Assembly (NCBI GenBank): GCA_033085395.1
Contig: MU853183.1
Span: 248,001 to 312,000, forward strand
Reading direction: 5' to 3'
DNA from: Xanthoparmelia taractica
Taxonomy: Eukaryota > Ascomycota > Lecanoromycetes > Lecanorales > Parmeliaceae
Length of the DNA: 64,000 nucleotides
The position numbers were made by a program, and so were the translations under genes. Of the stretch, positions 28,501 to 39,295 are shown piece after piece (within the stretch, counting starts at the first letter, position 1; every line of letters starts with the position of its first letter). The notes beneath the pieces were generated by a model that was not told the origin of the DNA, did no database searches, and worked only from the letters and a program-made list of their open reading frames with translations.

Positions 28501-31500
28501 GGGGATGCGATTGATATTTCACCTCTCAGTGACCATGATCCTACTGAGGTAAGCTTAAGATATCCACTCCAGAGTACTATCCTCGCTAACGGGAAAAATT
28601 ATAGTATGCTGTTACCGTGAACATTCGCAGTGCGCCCGGAGACGAAGGTGCTCGCATCAAGCATTGGACAACCCACGTTTCAGTCGAGGAGGGCGAAAAA
28701 TTGACTAGGACTTACGCTGATGTCCTAGGACAAATCCTGGATCATGCCGATCACACAATTTCGCAGATGGACAATGCGTCAAACAAGGCCTCGGACCCAG
28801 TCACTCCGAAGCAGTCCAACATCGCTGATAACGCACAAGTCCCGAAGACCAATCAGGTGGTACCAGTAGAGAAGCCGCAGCCTAACCAGGGTGCAACGCT
28901 CGGTAAGGAATTTTCCAAAAGACCAGGCTATCCGCGCCAGAAAACTCGCGACATTATCAAAGCCACTCTTCATGAGACCATCAATGAGCTGCCCAATAGC
29001 CCTGAGATGTCCAACAGACCAGAGCTACCGCGACAGAGAACGCGTGATATCATCAAGGCCACTATCAGTGAGACCATCGGTGCTTTGCCCAACAGACCAG
29101 ATTTACCGCGTCAAAGAACTCGCGATATCATCAAAGCTGCCGTTGGTGAAACTATAGACCAACTCAAGAAGAGCGGGTCCTTAGTTCGCCGCGTGTCCAA
29201 TTCGACAAACCTGTCAGATATCGTAGGCCGTCAGCTTCACACCCGGAACACGTCAAATGTAACGAAAACAGACGCCAAGGACGTTACGTCGTCGAACGAG
29301 CCTAAGGAGGTGTTGAAAAGCCCACGCTACGAGGCAGAGGCTCCTGAGGAAATTTGCAATATACTTCGGTCGCTGTGGAGTCCGCTTTTGAACATACTGG
29401 AAGAGCACATTCGCGCGGACAGCTCATTCTTCGGGCTTGGAGGCGATTCGATCCTAGCCATGGAGCTGGCCCGGGGTGCTCGTGAACACGAGCTGACGCT
29501 GACGGTAGCGGATATCTTCGGCTCTCCCACATTCTCGGAGATGGCACGAATACTTGCTAGCTCGGCGAAGAAAAAGCAAGAGCGCATCGATGGCGCACAG
29601 ACAGCTATGCTCTCAGAGATTAGAAATGAACTGGTGAAGACGGAGCCGGAAGACAATCGCTTTGCTCTCGTCGACTCTACGAACACCGAAGCCTTCATCC
29701 AGGATTACGTATGCCCCAAGATTGGCGTCTTCCGTGGCGGCATCGTCGATGCTTTCCCAGTCACTGACTTCCAAGCTCTTGCGATTGCTGGCACCCTCGT
29801 GGAGTCGCGCTGGATGCTGAACTACTTTACCTTTGACGGATCCGGGTTCTTAGACTTGGAACGCCTCCGGAAAAGCGTGTCTAAGCTCGTACATCAGTTT
29901 GACATCTTGCGCACCGTCTTCATTCCCTGCGGCAACCGCTTTTTCCAGGTCCAGCTCCGGCATGTGCGGCCTCAACTACAGGTCTACCAGACCGAAGAAG
30001 ACTTTGGGAACTATACTCAGCATCTACGAGATCATAGCCCAGATGCGTCACCCAAACTCGGCGAGCCTTACGTTCAGTTGATCGTTCTCAGAAGACCGGG
30101 TAGTCATGCCCATCGTATCATCTTGCGAATGTCGCATGCGCAGTATGATGGTGTGTGCCTCCCTAGGATCATGGAGGCGTTTCAAGCCGGCTATGAAGGA
30201 AGACCGCTACAGCCCGCGCCTGCTCAGTTCGCCAAGTACGTCCTTGAAGGTTCTGGCAATGCAGGGTCCGGCCACTACGATTACTGGAGGTCGCTTCTTC
30301 AAGGCTCGTCGATGACGAGTGTTGTCCATCGTGAACAGCCAAAGTACGGCGCATCGGAGCTCAAGTCGAAAACACTTAAAAGGAACATCAGTCTCCCGGC
30401 TCTCACCACTAGGAACATCACCACAGCCACAATCCTCAAAGCAGCATGGACCTCGGCGCTCGCTCAGCTCTCTGGCCGATCAGACATTGTCTTCGGGAAC
30501 CTCATCAGTGGCCGCAACGTGGCAGTGGAAGGCGTCGAGAGCATCGTCGGGCCATGCCTCAATATCCTACCCGTAAGAATCACCCTCGACCCCACCTGGA
30601 CAGCCCTGGATCTCCTGCGCCGAATCCAAAACCAGCAAGTCGCCTCCATGCCCTACGAATCCCTGGGTTTCCGCGAAATCGTCCAGCACTGCACCGACTG
30701 GCCCGACTGGACCTACTTCCCCACCCTTGTCCAGCACCAGAACCTCGCGCAAGAAACGACCCTCACGCTCGACCGCACCAAATACAAAGTCGGGTGTTTA
30801 TCCGCCCAAGACACCCTCGCCGACATCTCTGTTGTTTCGACGCCCAAAGCCAACGACATGGTCGAGGTCTGCATGGGCTTCATTGACGACGGCTCCATCG
30901 TGCCCAAATTCGTCGAAACGGCTATTGACTTGCTCTGCTCGCTCGCGCAATCTTTCGCTACGAACCCAAGCCACGTCTTACCTTCCATCGTGAGCCCCTC
31001 GAGCTTGAAACCGCTTACGCACCAGCACCTCGATATCCCCAAAGCGGAAAGCCCGCACTTGGAACCCATGCTGCGCGGACTCAAGAAGCGCGACGTGTCC
31101 GACTTGGCGGACTTGCTGACACGTGCCTGGAGAATGGTGCTGCCGGCTACCAGTCAGCAGCATAATTCTTCGGCTTTGAATTTGTATTCCTCGTTCTATG
31201 AGCTCGGTGGCGATCTCATTGGTTTGGCGTCGCTGACGGCGTTTTTGGAGGGGGAAGGGTTTGAGGTTAGACTGGAGGATATGATTAAGAGACCTACGTT
31301 GGGGGAGCAGGTGGTGTTGTTGTCGATGAGGAAGGATGCGGAGTCTGTGGGCAGGCTTTCGACGTCTACGAGGCCGTCGGTGGATGTGGAGAGGGTGGTG
31401 CAGTCGGAGCAGCGGGGTGGGGCGGCGACGCGGGTGTCGTTGCAGAAGAGGGCGGGGAGGGGGATGTTGAATCGGTCGTTGAGGATTGCGAGGAGGGTGG

Positions 31501-31526
31501 GGGCGGGGAGGGCGAGGAATGTGTAA
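7533..31526 (+). CDS. Five-module nonribosomal peptide synthetase, NPS4/NRPS4 (fusahexin synthetase) type
   Basis: Giant cytosolic NRPS, about 7,959 residues, exons 7533-8021, 8080-28548 and 28605-31526. Approximate domain positions in bases: partial C to 8300, A1 8320-9870, T1 10030, E 10180-11520, C2 11540-12900, A2 12920-14510, T2 14670, C3 14840-16150, A3 16190-17730, T3 17910, E 18050-19390, C4 19400-20770, A4 20800-22390, T4 22555, C5 22720-24070, A5 24080-25660, T5 25830, E 26000-27350, C6 27370-28780, repeat linker, T6 29445, C7 29690-31050, T7 31210. T1-T6 keep GGDS and T7 does not. The three E domains carry HHLVVD/HHLIID-x2-SW. C domains after an E have (S/N)HAxxDG, while C3 and C5 have HHALYDG. 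D residues are therefore expected at positions 1, 3 and 5. Five modules, this E pattern, a C-T-C-T tail and a sole ABC partner match NRPS4, which makes the cyclic hexapeptide fusahexin by reusing its last module. Orthology is inferred. The first exon is uncertain. Confidence 0.92.
28917..29168 (+). repeat. Threefold 26-residue repeat inside the NRPS linker
   Basis: Three coding repeats start at 28917, 29013 and 29091. Copies 2 and 3 are exactly 78 nt apart, and copy 1 carries six extra residues (PNSPEM-type) before copy 2. The shared core is RPxxPRQ(K/R)TRDIIKA followed by about eight residues with ET(I)xxLP, which would form a short basic amphipathic helix. The repeats occupy roughly residues 7091-7174, between condensation domain C6 and carrier T6, exactly where an adenylation domain would sit in a complete module. 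The rest of the approximately 185-residue linker is polar and probably disordered. Confidence 0.85.
31100..31320 (+). other. Terminal carrier domain of the NRPS without its serine
   Basis: The last folded segment of the NRPS aligns by eye with a carrier (T) domain: a helix 1 region, then FYELGGDLIG, then an LxxFLEGEGFEVxLEDM helix and RPTLGEQ. The residue after GGD, which in all six upstream carriers is the serine that takes 4'-phosphopantetheine, is leucine here (codon CTC at 31215-31217, about residue 7857). As written it cannot be loaded by the known mechanism. It is followed by a basic Arg/Gly-rich tail of about 55 residues. Confidence 0.85.
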
Positions 31527-32467
31527 TTAGTTGATGGGCGCTTTTCCTTGTCGAGAGGGCTGGTGGAGTAGGTGTAATTGTTGGTATTGAGCGTTTTTCG
31601 ATGTTTCTGTGGGAAAAGTATTCCACTATTATAGTAACATAATGTTGATAACCTCGTCTTTCGATACTTCTTCTAGCGGAATAACCAGTATATGGATAAG
31701 TAATTGATCATTCAATCATTCACTCAAACGATTTTGCGTCAATTTTACTACTACTCCATCGCAAAACCCATCCATGCTCACGCAACTCCCTTCGCCCCCA
31801 ACCTTTCTTCCCTTGCTCATCCGCCACCCATGCCTCATCCATTACCTACCAAAATGAAAGAACTGGAACTATCATTAACACTTTACCTTGCCTTTATCCA
31901 GGCTACTGCAACCCAAATCTGAAAAATCGATCAGAGACAAACCCAGCTAGGTTGGATTTCGACAGTATAATTAGTAAGTATAGATGGGTAGGCTAAAAGA
32001 CTTACGTGCCTTGGTGATGGGAGCAGTCTTATAGATACTTTAGAGGGTGTAGGGGTGTTGTGAGTGGTATATTGTAAGCTGATTCATTGAATAGGCGTGT
32101 TCGTGGGGGAGGGAGTGGAGGTAAGAGGAAAGGGAGGGTGAAGTGGGGATTTAAAAATGCTATGGTTCTGATGGAGATGGGGTGGAGTGAAGAGTTATTA
32201 GCCTTGCGCTAAGTGTATATGGATAGTGCTCGCTGCTGGTCTGGATGTTCGTTATGGGTATAGTGTTAGTGATAGGGGGAAGCGGTTTTAGGGAGGAATT
32301 GCCTGCGGCTATGGAATATGGGCTACTAACTTGTAGTTATATTGTTGGAGTGGGTTAGAGGTAGTAGCCACTTGGCCTGAGCCACACATTGAAATATGCA
32401 ATGGATCGAATACGTAACGTATTCAGTCCCTCTAGTTCCTGCAGAGTAGTCACACAGCGTACTTTAC
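31527..32467. other. Intergenic region, no gene seen
   Basis: This is the space between the convergent ends of the NRPS and the beta-lactamase-like gene. It contains the 3' flanks of both. The only open frame of note (near 31704-31922) has no recognisable content. Nothing else is supported. Confidence 0.6.
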
Positions 32468-34103
32468 TCAGCTCTCTACCTTGGTAAACCAGATCATCGG
32501 GTCTTCCATCTCTTTCACAAATGCAATACCCAAGCTCTGTACACCCCCACTAGAATCATGTAAGAAACGGGCCTTCATCCTTTCTTTGTCGCCGTCAACC
32601 ATGTAAATATTTTCCGCGATGAAGTGTTCTCCGGAAACGTGCTCAAACCATAGATCGAATCCAAACGATCGGTCTTTTGCATCCACGTGAAGCCTCCCGT
32701 CCTGCAAGTCTACGACGAGGTCGTGGTATCCAGCATTGCGATACCTGCCGACGTATGATTGCAGGCATGCTAACATTGGAAGCGGAGGATCAGGTCGTTC
32801 GGGGTACAGATCCTCCCGCTGCTCGTCGGCATATGACTCCTCCTGTTGCCTTGCGAATTCGTCCCAGTCGAATCGCTCAGACGCGGGCACTCCGAGCAAC
32901 TCGTCGATCAGATGCCAGCATAGAATCTCAGCGGCCTCGTTCGCTCCGTCTGCGTTGCCAAAGATGACGATGCCCCATTCCAATAGTGGCAGGTAGCGCA
33001 TCAGACTGCCGAATCCGCTGACGCAGCCACCGTGACCGATCACCGTGTACCCGCGATAGTTCTCTATTTCCCAGCCTAAGGCATATAGTAGGTGGCTGTG
33101 GAAAGGTTTAGGAGAGTCCTCGACGTCCGCTTCGGCGATGACCCTCGGCTTCACCAGGTCCTGATGTCCGGCTTTTGAAATCGGACCTGCACGGTTCATC
33201 ATCATCCGGATCCACTTTGCGTAGTCGTGCGCGCTGCTGAATATTGAGCCTGCTCCTTGACCTTCTGGCTGATGGAGCCAAGGAACCGCGTAGTGCTCCT
33301 GTTTCTCCTCGTCCCAACAGTACCCTTGAGCGAGCTGATGACTTGCGTCTAGGGCTTCTTTAGCGCTCATGCCGATACGAATGTCCAACATCTCAAGTGG
33401 ATTCCATATTCTATCTTTCAGGAAGTCCTCAAATGGTCGACCGCTCACAGTTACCACCAGGTGACTGGCGACGGTGTACATCATATTGCAATACTGATAT
33501 TCGGTCCTCAGAGGTCGACTCAAGGGTAAGTTACGGAGGTTTCGAGTAATGGACTCTGGCGTATCCGGCTCACCTGCGTTCGACCCCATATAGGACTCAT
33601 CGTGTCTGTCGGTGGGGCGAGTCAGTTTACGCATCTACTTCCAAGGAAAAGGTTTGCGGTCGGAAGATGTACCGAGGCATTCCACTGCGATGAGACAATA
33701 TGTCCTCGATCGTGACATTCGCGGTTGCATAGCTATCCTGTAGCACGAAGTCTGGCAATAACTTCGATACCGGCGTCCTCCAATGAAGCTCAGGATAGCT
33801 TTCGTTGGCGTCAACGAGTAGCGAGATGGCCGCAGCGGTAAAAGACTTGGACGTGCTGGCACAATCAAAGATGGTGTCTCTTCTCACCCTCACATCTGGA
33901 TACTTGGCAAAGCCGTATCCCTGAATCGCAAACGTCGGCCCGTCAGCAGTATTGTACAATCGGACAAAAACGCAAGCGCCTACCTTGGCGTCTATCTTGT
34001 CGCCACATACGACAGCGATTGCTAGTCCAGGCACATGCCAGTCGTGCATGCTCTTCGCAACGAGGCGGTGAAATGCTTCTATTAAGTGGGTCTCGGTTTT
34101 CAT
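32468..34103 (-). CDS. Serine beta-lactamase-like hydrolase (PF00144 family)
   Basis: Predicted 501-residue enzyme of the class C beta-lactamase / penicillin-binding-protein / esterase fold, exons 34103-33984, 33920-33673 and 33605-32468. The nucleophile motif SxxK is STSK (near residue 60), the second motif YxN is YCN, and the third is HGG in GHGGCVSGFG. The C-terminal 110 residues form a beta-rich extension like that seen in fungal relatives (DUF3471-type). Both introns are supported by content. The 63-nt intron 33921-33983 is in frame, and removing it restores a normal KGYGFAKYPD strand. The 67-nt intron 33606-33672 joins SGMPR to HDESYMG, a conserved run in the family. No signal peptide is visible. 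Family members hydrolyse or transfer acyl groups on amides and esters. Its substrate is unknown, and a link to the neighbouring peptide pathway is possible but unproven. It is convergent with the NRPS. Confidence 0.85.
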
Positions 34104-35294
34104 ATTTACTTTGACAGTTTAGCACCAAGTCAAGATTAGTAGTGGGGAATGGTCTCAGAGCACTTAAACAGTAGGCCACGCCAGATCGATTGTTCTAAGT
34201 AGGATTCCTGAATCGACTTGAGTCGCGATGGAGGGCTGTGATATGGTTCCCTACAGTAGGGTTCTGGGTTAGTAGGTCTCGTCTCATAGCCGCAGGTGAG
34301 TCACCCTGAGCGTAACTCACAGCATGACTCATCGGGATGCATATAGCGGAGATCCATATGAGCAGCGAGCCTATCACCGATGCATGGTTTTCAATTCGCT
34401 TTCATCTCTATTAGTGCCAGAGCCTTCACTTTTTCCGCCCTCTCACGGCTGCATCTAGCTAGTTTTGTAGAGAATCACTCGGAATTGAATGTTTGAGTGA
34501 AACCCATTAATTAACATGAGCCGTGATGGAATTTTAGTTCACGATCAACAAAACAAATATTCGAATACTGTATGTATGGCTCCATACAGGTTGCGGCTCC
34601 TCGAGACCTGGCTGCTCTATCAGTACTTCAGTGCCCATCGGTGAAGGCTAGAATTACCTAGACAATGTGACCTCCAACTTGGATTCAGTCGGATAGTCAT
34701 AGGGCTAAGTGACTTAGCCCTAAGTGCAGCTTGCTAGATCAGGGCTAGATCTAGGGTCCAAGCCTAACAGCATCCGAATCAAGGGTCAGGCGGTTGTGGA
34801 CATCGTGCCCTCTCGGCCGCACGAGTACTACTCGGTAAGTATTTCACCGGAGATGGCCGGCGACGACACTCAGTCTGTTACATGGTAACGAATACGAACC
34901 TCTACCTGCTTAAGGCATGGATTGTCCTCAGACATGTCAAGAGATTTCACGGGGCGAACAACCAAGCTGAAGGCAACACGTGTGAAGAATATTGTCGAAC
35001 TGTGCAACAATCGTGCCGCACAAACGTCCCAGGCTCAATCTAAGCCCCCACTTGTAGCACACCACACCACCAATCAAGGCTATGACTTCCGCCGTCCTGC
35101 ACTGCCAACGCGAGCCGCACTTGTCATCATCTCGATTTGAGCGAAGAGTAGTCAATAGTATCCTTACACAGGCTCCTCTACACAGCCCATTTTCGTTCAG
35201 TACATTATGTCCCACGTCCCACTCGCTCATTCCTTCTATCCTTTAGCAATTATCAAAGTCGAATCGCAGTCAACTCTTGTTACGTGTCTTGATC
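34104..35294. other. Intergenic region, no gene seen
   Basis: About 1.2 kb between the divergent starts of the hydrolase gene and the kelch gene. Short open frames on both strands (for example 34922-35140) show no domain and overlap each other. I see no RNA gene. It should contain both promoters. Confidence 0.55.
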
Positions 35295-37214
35295 ATGTGG
35301 ATCTTGAGCTCGTGCCCTGTTGGCGCTGGGGTCGCTCTTGCAATTATGCTAATCTTCTCTATTTTAGGTTCAGCCAGTTCATTCGGTGGACATACGCTGG
35401 GGAAAACGAGGCTACAGACACGTCAACAGCCCGCTGTCATAGCACCATCTCGTTTTCTAAGACGAGCCTATCATGCCTCTACAGTTGCAGGACAATGGTT
35501 GTATATCGACGGAGGTCAATTCTCGCTTTTGAACAACGGAACTCCAAATTACTTGTACTCGACCACAATTCTCTCCATCGACCTTTCTCAGAACTGGACC
35601 AACTCTACGGTCGTCATACAATCCACTATCAAGCCCAGTGGAGCGCCTAATCTCAACGGGCCATCCTTATGGTACGATGAATCTCGTGAGCTATTCTATT
35701 CAGGATTCCTTGGACAATCGTCCTCGTTTGATATTGACAGTCATCCACAGCCACCTCCCCTCTCTCTATGGACATTTCAACCAGACAACACTGGCAGTGG
35801 TACCTGGAACGAACTATTCAGCCCTACGGCCACTGTCTGGGGAGACATTAATCGCTTGAGTTTGCCATGTATGGCCTCTGACAGCGACACTGTTTACATA
35901 CTCGGCGGCTACGTTCACCAACTTGGGGCCGACGTTAATGACAGTGGTACTGCTTTGGCTAGAGAAGTGAGGTTCGATATACGTAATCAGACCTTCTTGA
36001 ATTCTACTATCGAGAACGCAGTTAATTTCACTGATGGGCGAGGGCGAGGCGCAATGCACTTTGTTCCGGCTTTCGGACGAGAGGGGATGTTCGTGACCAT
36101 GGGCGGAGAAGATAGCTTCAAAAATCTTGTGGGGTTTGGCTCAGTGCTAATTTTTGACCCGTCAACGCAATACTGGTACAACCAGACCACCACTGGGAGT
36201 CCACCATCACCCAGGCTGAACTTTTGCATAGCCGGCATCAGCTCTACCAACAACACATATGAGATGTAAGAATCTCAGTCTATGCAGTGACTCACCCTTG
36301 TAGTGACACGACTGCTAGATTCGTCTACGCTGGTAACCCTGGACATCTCGGAACACCATCGATATCATTTGACTCTATCAATATTCTAACAATTCCAGCA
36401 TTTCACTGGCTCAGCGTACCTTACGACCCCCAGAATCCCCGAAGCGGACATACCTGCAATGCTGTTGGAGGAAGCCAAATTTTGATTGTTGGTGGCATAG
36501 ACAACAATGCCCCGATAGATTACGGGGATTATGAAAAAATCGCAAAAAGCACCTTTAGCACTCCAGACCCATTCAAACAAGGCTTAGCAATTTTCGACCT
36601 ACAAACCTGGACCTTTGCGGAAAAGTTCATCGCGGGACTACCACCGCAGTATGAGCAATCTGATCAGGTCAAGCAATACTATGGGCAATCTCTGCCGTAT
36701 GTTGTTTGAAGAGTAACGCTGACACCTGCGCAATGCTGCTGACATGGGTACAGACCATACACTCAGAACCTGTCACCGGCTGTCGCAACACTCCTGAAGA
36801 CTACGCACTTCAATAACACCAACAGTCAGTCTCCACTCTCAAGCATTCACTGGTATGAAACCCTCACTAACCTCTTACGAAGCTTCCATCACACCCTCGC
36901 CCCCACTCTCTCCCATTCCCTCTCCACCACCTACCCGGAAAGCGAATGTTGGAGCTATAGCGGGTGGTGCCATTGGTGGCGTTGCCGCATCATGCTTTCT
37001 GGCAGTGTCTCTGCTTGTTTTAGCAAAATCCAAGCGGAACAAATACCAATCAGTAAAGCGCGGCGCGACGCAGGCTGGCCTGACTGAACAAGACTCAGAC
37101 CAGCAACGAGCTCCAGGCATCCAATATAAATCCCCGCCAAAGGAACTGAGTGGGCAGGGTGCGCAGGAACTCGATTCAGGGGCGATCCCGTTGGGAGAAT
37201 TGGCGGCGGCGTAA
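35295..37214 (+). CDS. Kelch-repeat membrane-anchored cell-surface protein
   Basis: Predicted 583-residue protein, exons 35295-36265, 36319-36696, 36754-36824 and 36883-37214. It begins with a hydrophobic signal/anchor segment (residues 8-25). A beta-propeller-like ectodomain follows, with kelch-type motifs (WLYIDGG, VYILGGY, MFVTMGGED, ILIVGGID) and many N-glycosylation sequons. A Pro/Ser-rich stalk leads to a transmembrane helix starting VGAIAGGAIGGVAAS near residue 496, then a short cytosolic tail. Each intron has clear signals: donor GTATGT at 36697, branch CTAAC before 36882, and the 53-nt intron 36266-36318 joins TYE to IFVYAGN. This architecture is common in fungal wall or plasma-membrane proteins. 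Its ligand is unknown. A first intron inside the hydrophobic leader cannot be excluded. Confidence 0.75.
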
Positions 37215-37685
37215 GGGCTGCTCGATGCGTCACTGAATATAGCAACCTCGGCCTCGGTCTTTAAATCCCCGTTCCATGGCCTTGCCCCCCGTTCCGTGGC
37301 CTTGCCTCGAATAGAAAAAACCTCACGCGCAACAACCAAGGACCAACTAGCTAAGATGGAAGAGTCGAGCGCCGAGGTTGTTTCCGATGGATGTTGTTGT
37401 CTCAGATTTGGAAGTGTCGAGAATTCCTGTCCCGGATATGAAGCGCTACACTTCATGAGCAAAACTCGAGTCTACTCCAGTACTTCATGATTTACTGCAT
37501 GACTTTGCCAAAGAGTCTAGCCTCTTCATCAACGAACCTACCTTACTCATTTTCCTAACCCGATCTCACCATTATAGAACAGAAGTTATACACCTAAACA
37601 AATACACCTAAACATATCCATCTCCTCACACCTCAAAGCCAGAAGAATCACCTATTTATCTACTCCCCAACCTATTCCTATCGCT

Positions 37686-37687
<2 letters not shown>
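37215..37687. other. Intergenic region downstream of the kelch gene
   Basis: This is the 3' flank of the kelch gene. Near 37265-37310 a short tandem duplication of a CCCCGTTCC(A/G)TGGCCTTGCC motif is visible. No gene is supported. Confidence 0.5.

Positions 37688-37721
<34 letters not shown>
37688..37721 (+). repeat. (AC)17 microsatellite
   Basis: Seventeen uninterrupted AC dinucleotides follow TGT. They mark the left edge of the AT-rich island. Confidence 0.97.
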
Positions 37722-37723
<2 letters not shown>

Positions 37724-37751
37724 AGTGTTCTCATTCATGAAGGCATACATA

Positions 37752-38660
37752 CCGGGATCAAGCAGTACTGTAGATAGATGGTTAGGCCGTTCTAACGCTA
37801 AGATTAGTGGTTAGTAAGTTCAGCTAGATCGTTAGTAGATCTAGATAGATCTCTAAACGTATTTTAACGCTAGAAAAACTCTCTACACCTATACAATACA
37901 ACAGTTGTATAGATCTAAAGTATTTAATTAGATGGTTATATATAGATATAAGCATATAAGATAAAAGAATATAATTACTCTAAATAACTAGAATTCGAAT
38001 AAAGAATTAATTAATAATATAAGATCTATATATATAATACTCTATGAGATATATATTTATTATATATATATATATATATATCTAAAATAGCGACTAGATT
38101 ATAAGATATATTAATCTATAATCTTATTATTCGATTAATATTTTTATATATAAAGATATATATATCGAGATTAAGTAATACTATAGATAATTAGATCGTT
38201 TTAACGCTAAGATAATAGTTAATAAATTTAACTAGATTATTAATAGATGTAAATAAATATCTAAATATATTTTAGCGTTAAAAAAACTCTTACATTAATT
38301 AAAAAGCGTTATATAAAGCTTTATAGATAACTCAATATAGCGATCTAACGAGTATCGTTAATACTAGTACTAATGAAACAAAAGATATTAATATCTTCGT
38401 AATATAATAAGTATTTACTTAAAATAAGAAGTAATATAGAGACGATAGAAATCGAACTTATAGCGTTTTAATAGTATAATCTTGTTATCGCTAAGACTCG
38501 TCTCGCGTATTAAAGTAATAATCTCTCTACGAAAGACCTATATATAATAATATATATAATACTCTCGAAGACACGTGTTCCCCGTATATACGCATATATC
38601 TGGAACAGCGGCTAGATCACGAGACACACTAACCCATAGTCCCACTGTTCGACTTTATCC
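37752..38660. repeat. AT-rich RIP-mutated repeat island with duplicated segments
   Basis: The base composition drops sharply, with long runs of TA and few G or C, and no coding potential. Segment 37752-37888 recurs at 38165-38297. The two copies align over about 130 bases and differ almost only by C-to-T and G-to-A transitions, copy 2 being the more degraded. Another segment occurs at about 38025-38136 (degraded) and 38555-38652 (less degraded), with a third copy at 43426-43531. This is the expected trace of RIP acting on duplicated, probably transposon-derived, DNA. The element class cannot be named because no coding remnant is readable. Confidence 0.85.
38438..38505 (-). other. tRNA-like remnant inside the RIP island
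   Basis: On the minus strand this stretch has a 6-7 bp terminal stem (GAGACG with CGTCTC). It has a D-arm-like 4-bp stem TCTT/AAGA around the loop AGCGATAAC, and a T-arm-like ATAAG-TTCGATT-TCTAT that becomes perfectly paired if two RIP-type transitions are reversed. The anticodon arm does not fold convincingly. It is read as a decayed tRNA or a tRNA-derived short element, not a functional tRNA. Confidence 0.3.
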
Positions 38661-39295
38661 CCCCTGCCTCGTCTCGCCATCGAATCGCGTACATATTTTA
38701 CAAGAGTGATGGACGCGGCGGATATAGAAATCCATTCTCGACATCATGGTGGGTGATTCGAGCGAGTATTGAGTACGTGAGCATGCTCTCTATAAAAGCG
38801 AATGGGTACTTTCAAGTTTTGAGGATTAGTGGATTAAAATTGAGGGAGAACTGAGGGTTTTGTTTGGCATGTGGGAAAATAGGTTGTTTTGTGTAATAAA
38901 CATGCTGGGGGTATCGGATTTGGGTTTGAAGTTTGTGATCGGTAGATGGTGCTTGATAAAAATTGGTTGTTTTTTTGGGGGGGTAGTGGGGATTGAGGGG
39001 TTGTCGTGCAGTAGGTAGAGAGACCCGATGCGTTGCCTTACGTTCGGTGAGATTTCTGCGGGATTTGAGTACTCTATACAATTCTCTTACTTGTCATGCC
39101 GGAAGCTGGATTTTTATTGGAGATGAATGAAGCCTCGAGCTGAACTAGCATCTCAAGCGAATTCTATAAGTCACAGCAAACTGCCGATGTTAAGTAGGAG
39201 TAAGCTGGTCAACCCGATTATAGTTAGAGATCTATACGAATTGCCTCTTCGAACCATCTCCGTCTTTAAAAACTAGGATTCTTTCAGATGCCTCC
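38661..39295. other. Intergenic region, no gene seen
   Basis: Normal-composition sequence between the RIP island and the 3' end of the FAD monooxygenase. One minus-strand frame (38812-39081) has no recognisable content. Nothing else is supported. Confidence 0.5.

Noticed and set aside
30446..30886. Long alternative frames within the NRPS 3' exon
   Set aside because: They are shadows of the GC-rich codon use of the real frame. The same holds for many antisense frames along the NRPS.
36266..36303. A 38-nt intron in the kelch gene
   Set aside because: It preserves the frame, but the acceptor at 36318 gives a normal 53-nt intron and joins TYE to IFVYAGN, a better match to kelch proteins.
37688..37721. 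AC repeat as a CRISPR or telomeric structure
   Set aside because: It is a plain dinucleotide microsatellite in a eukaryotic genome.
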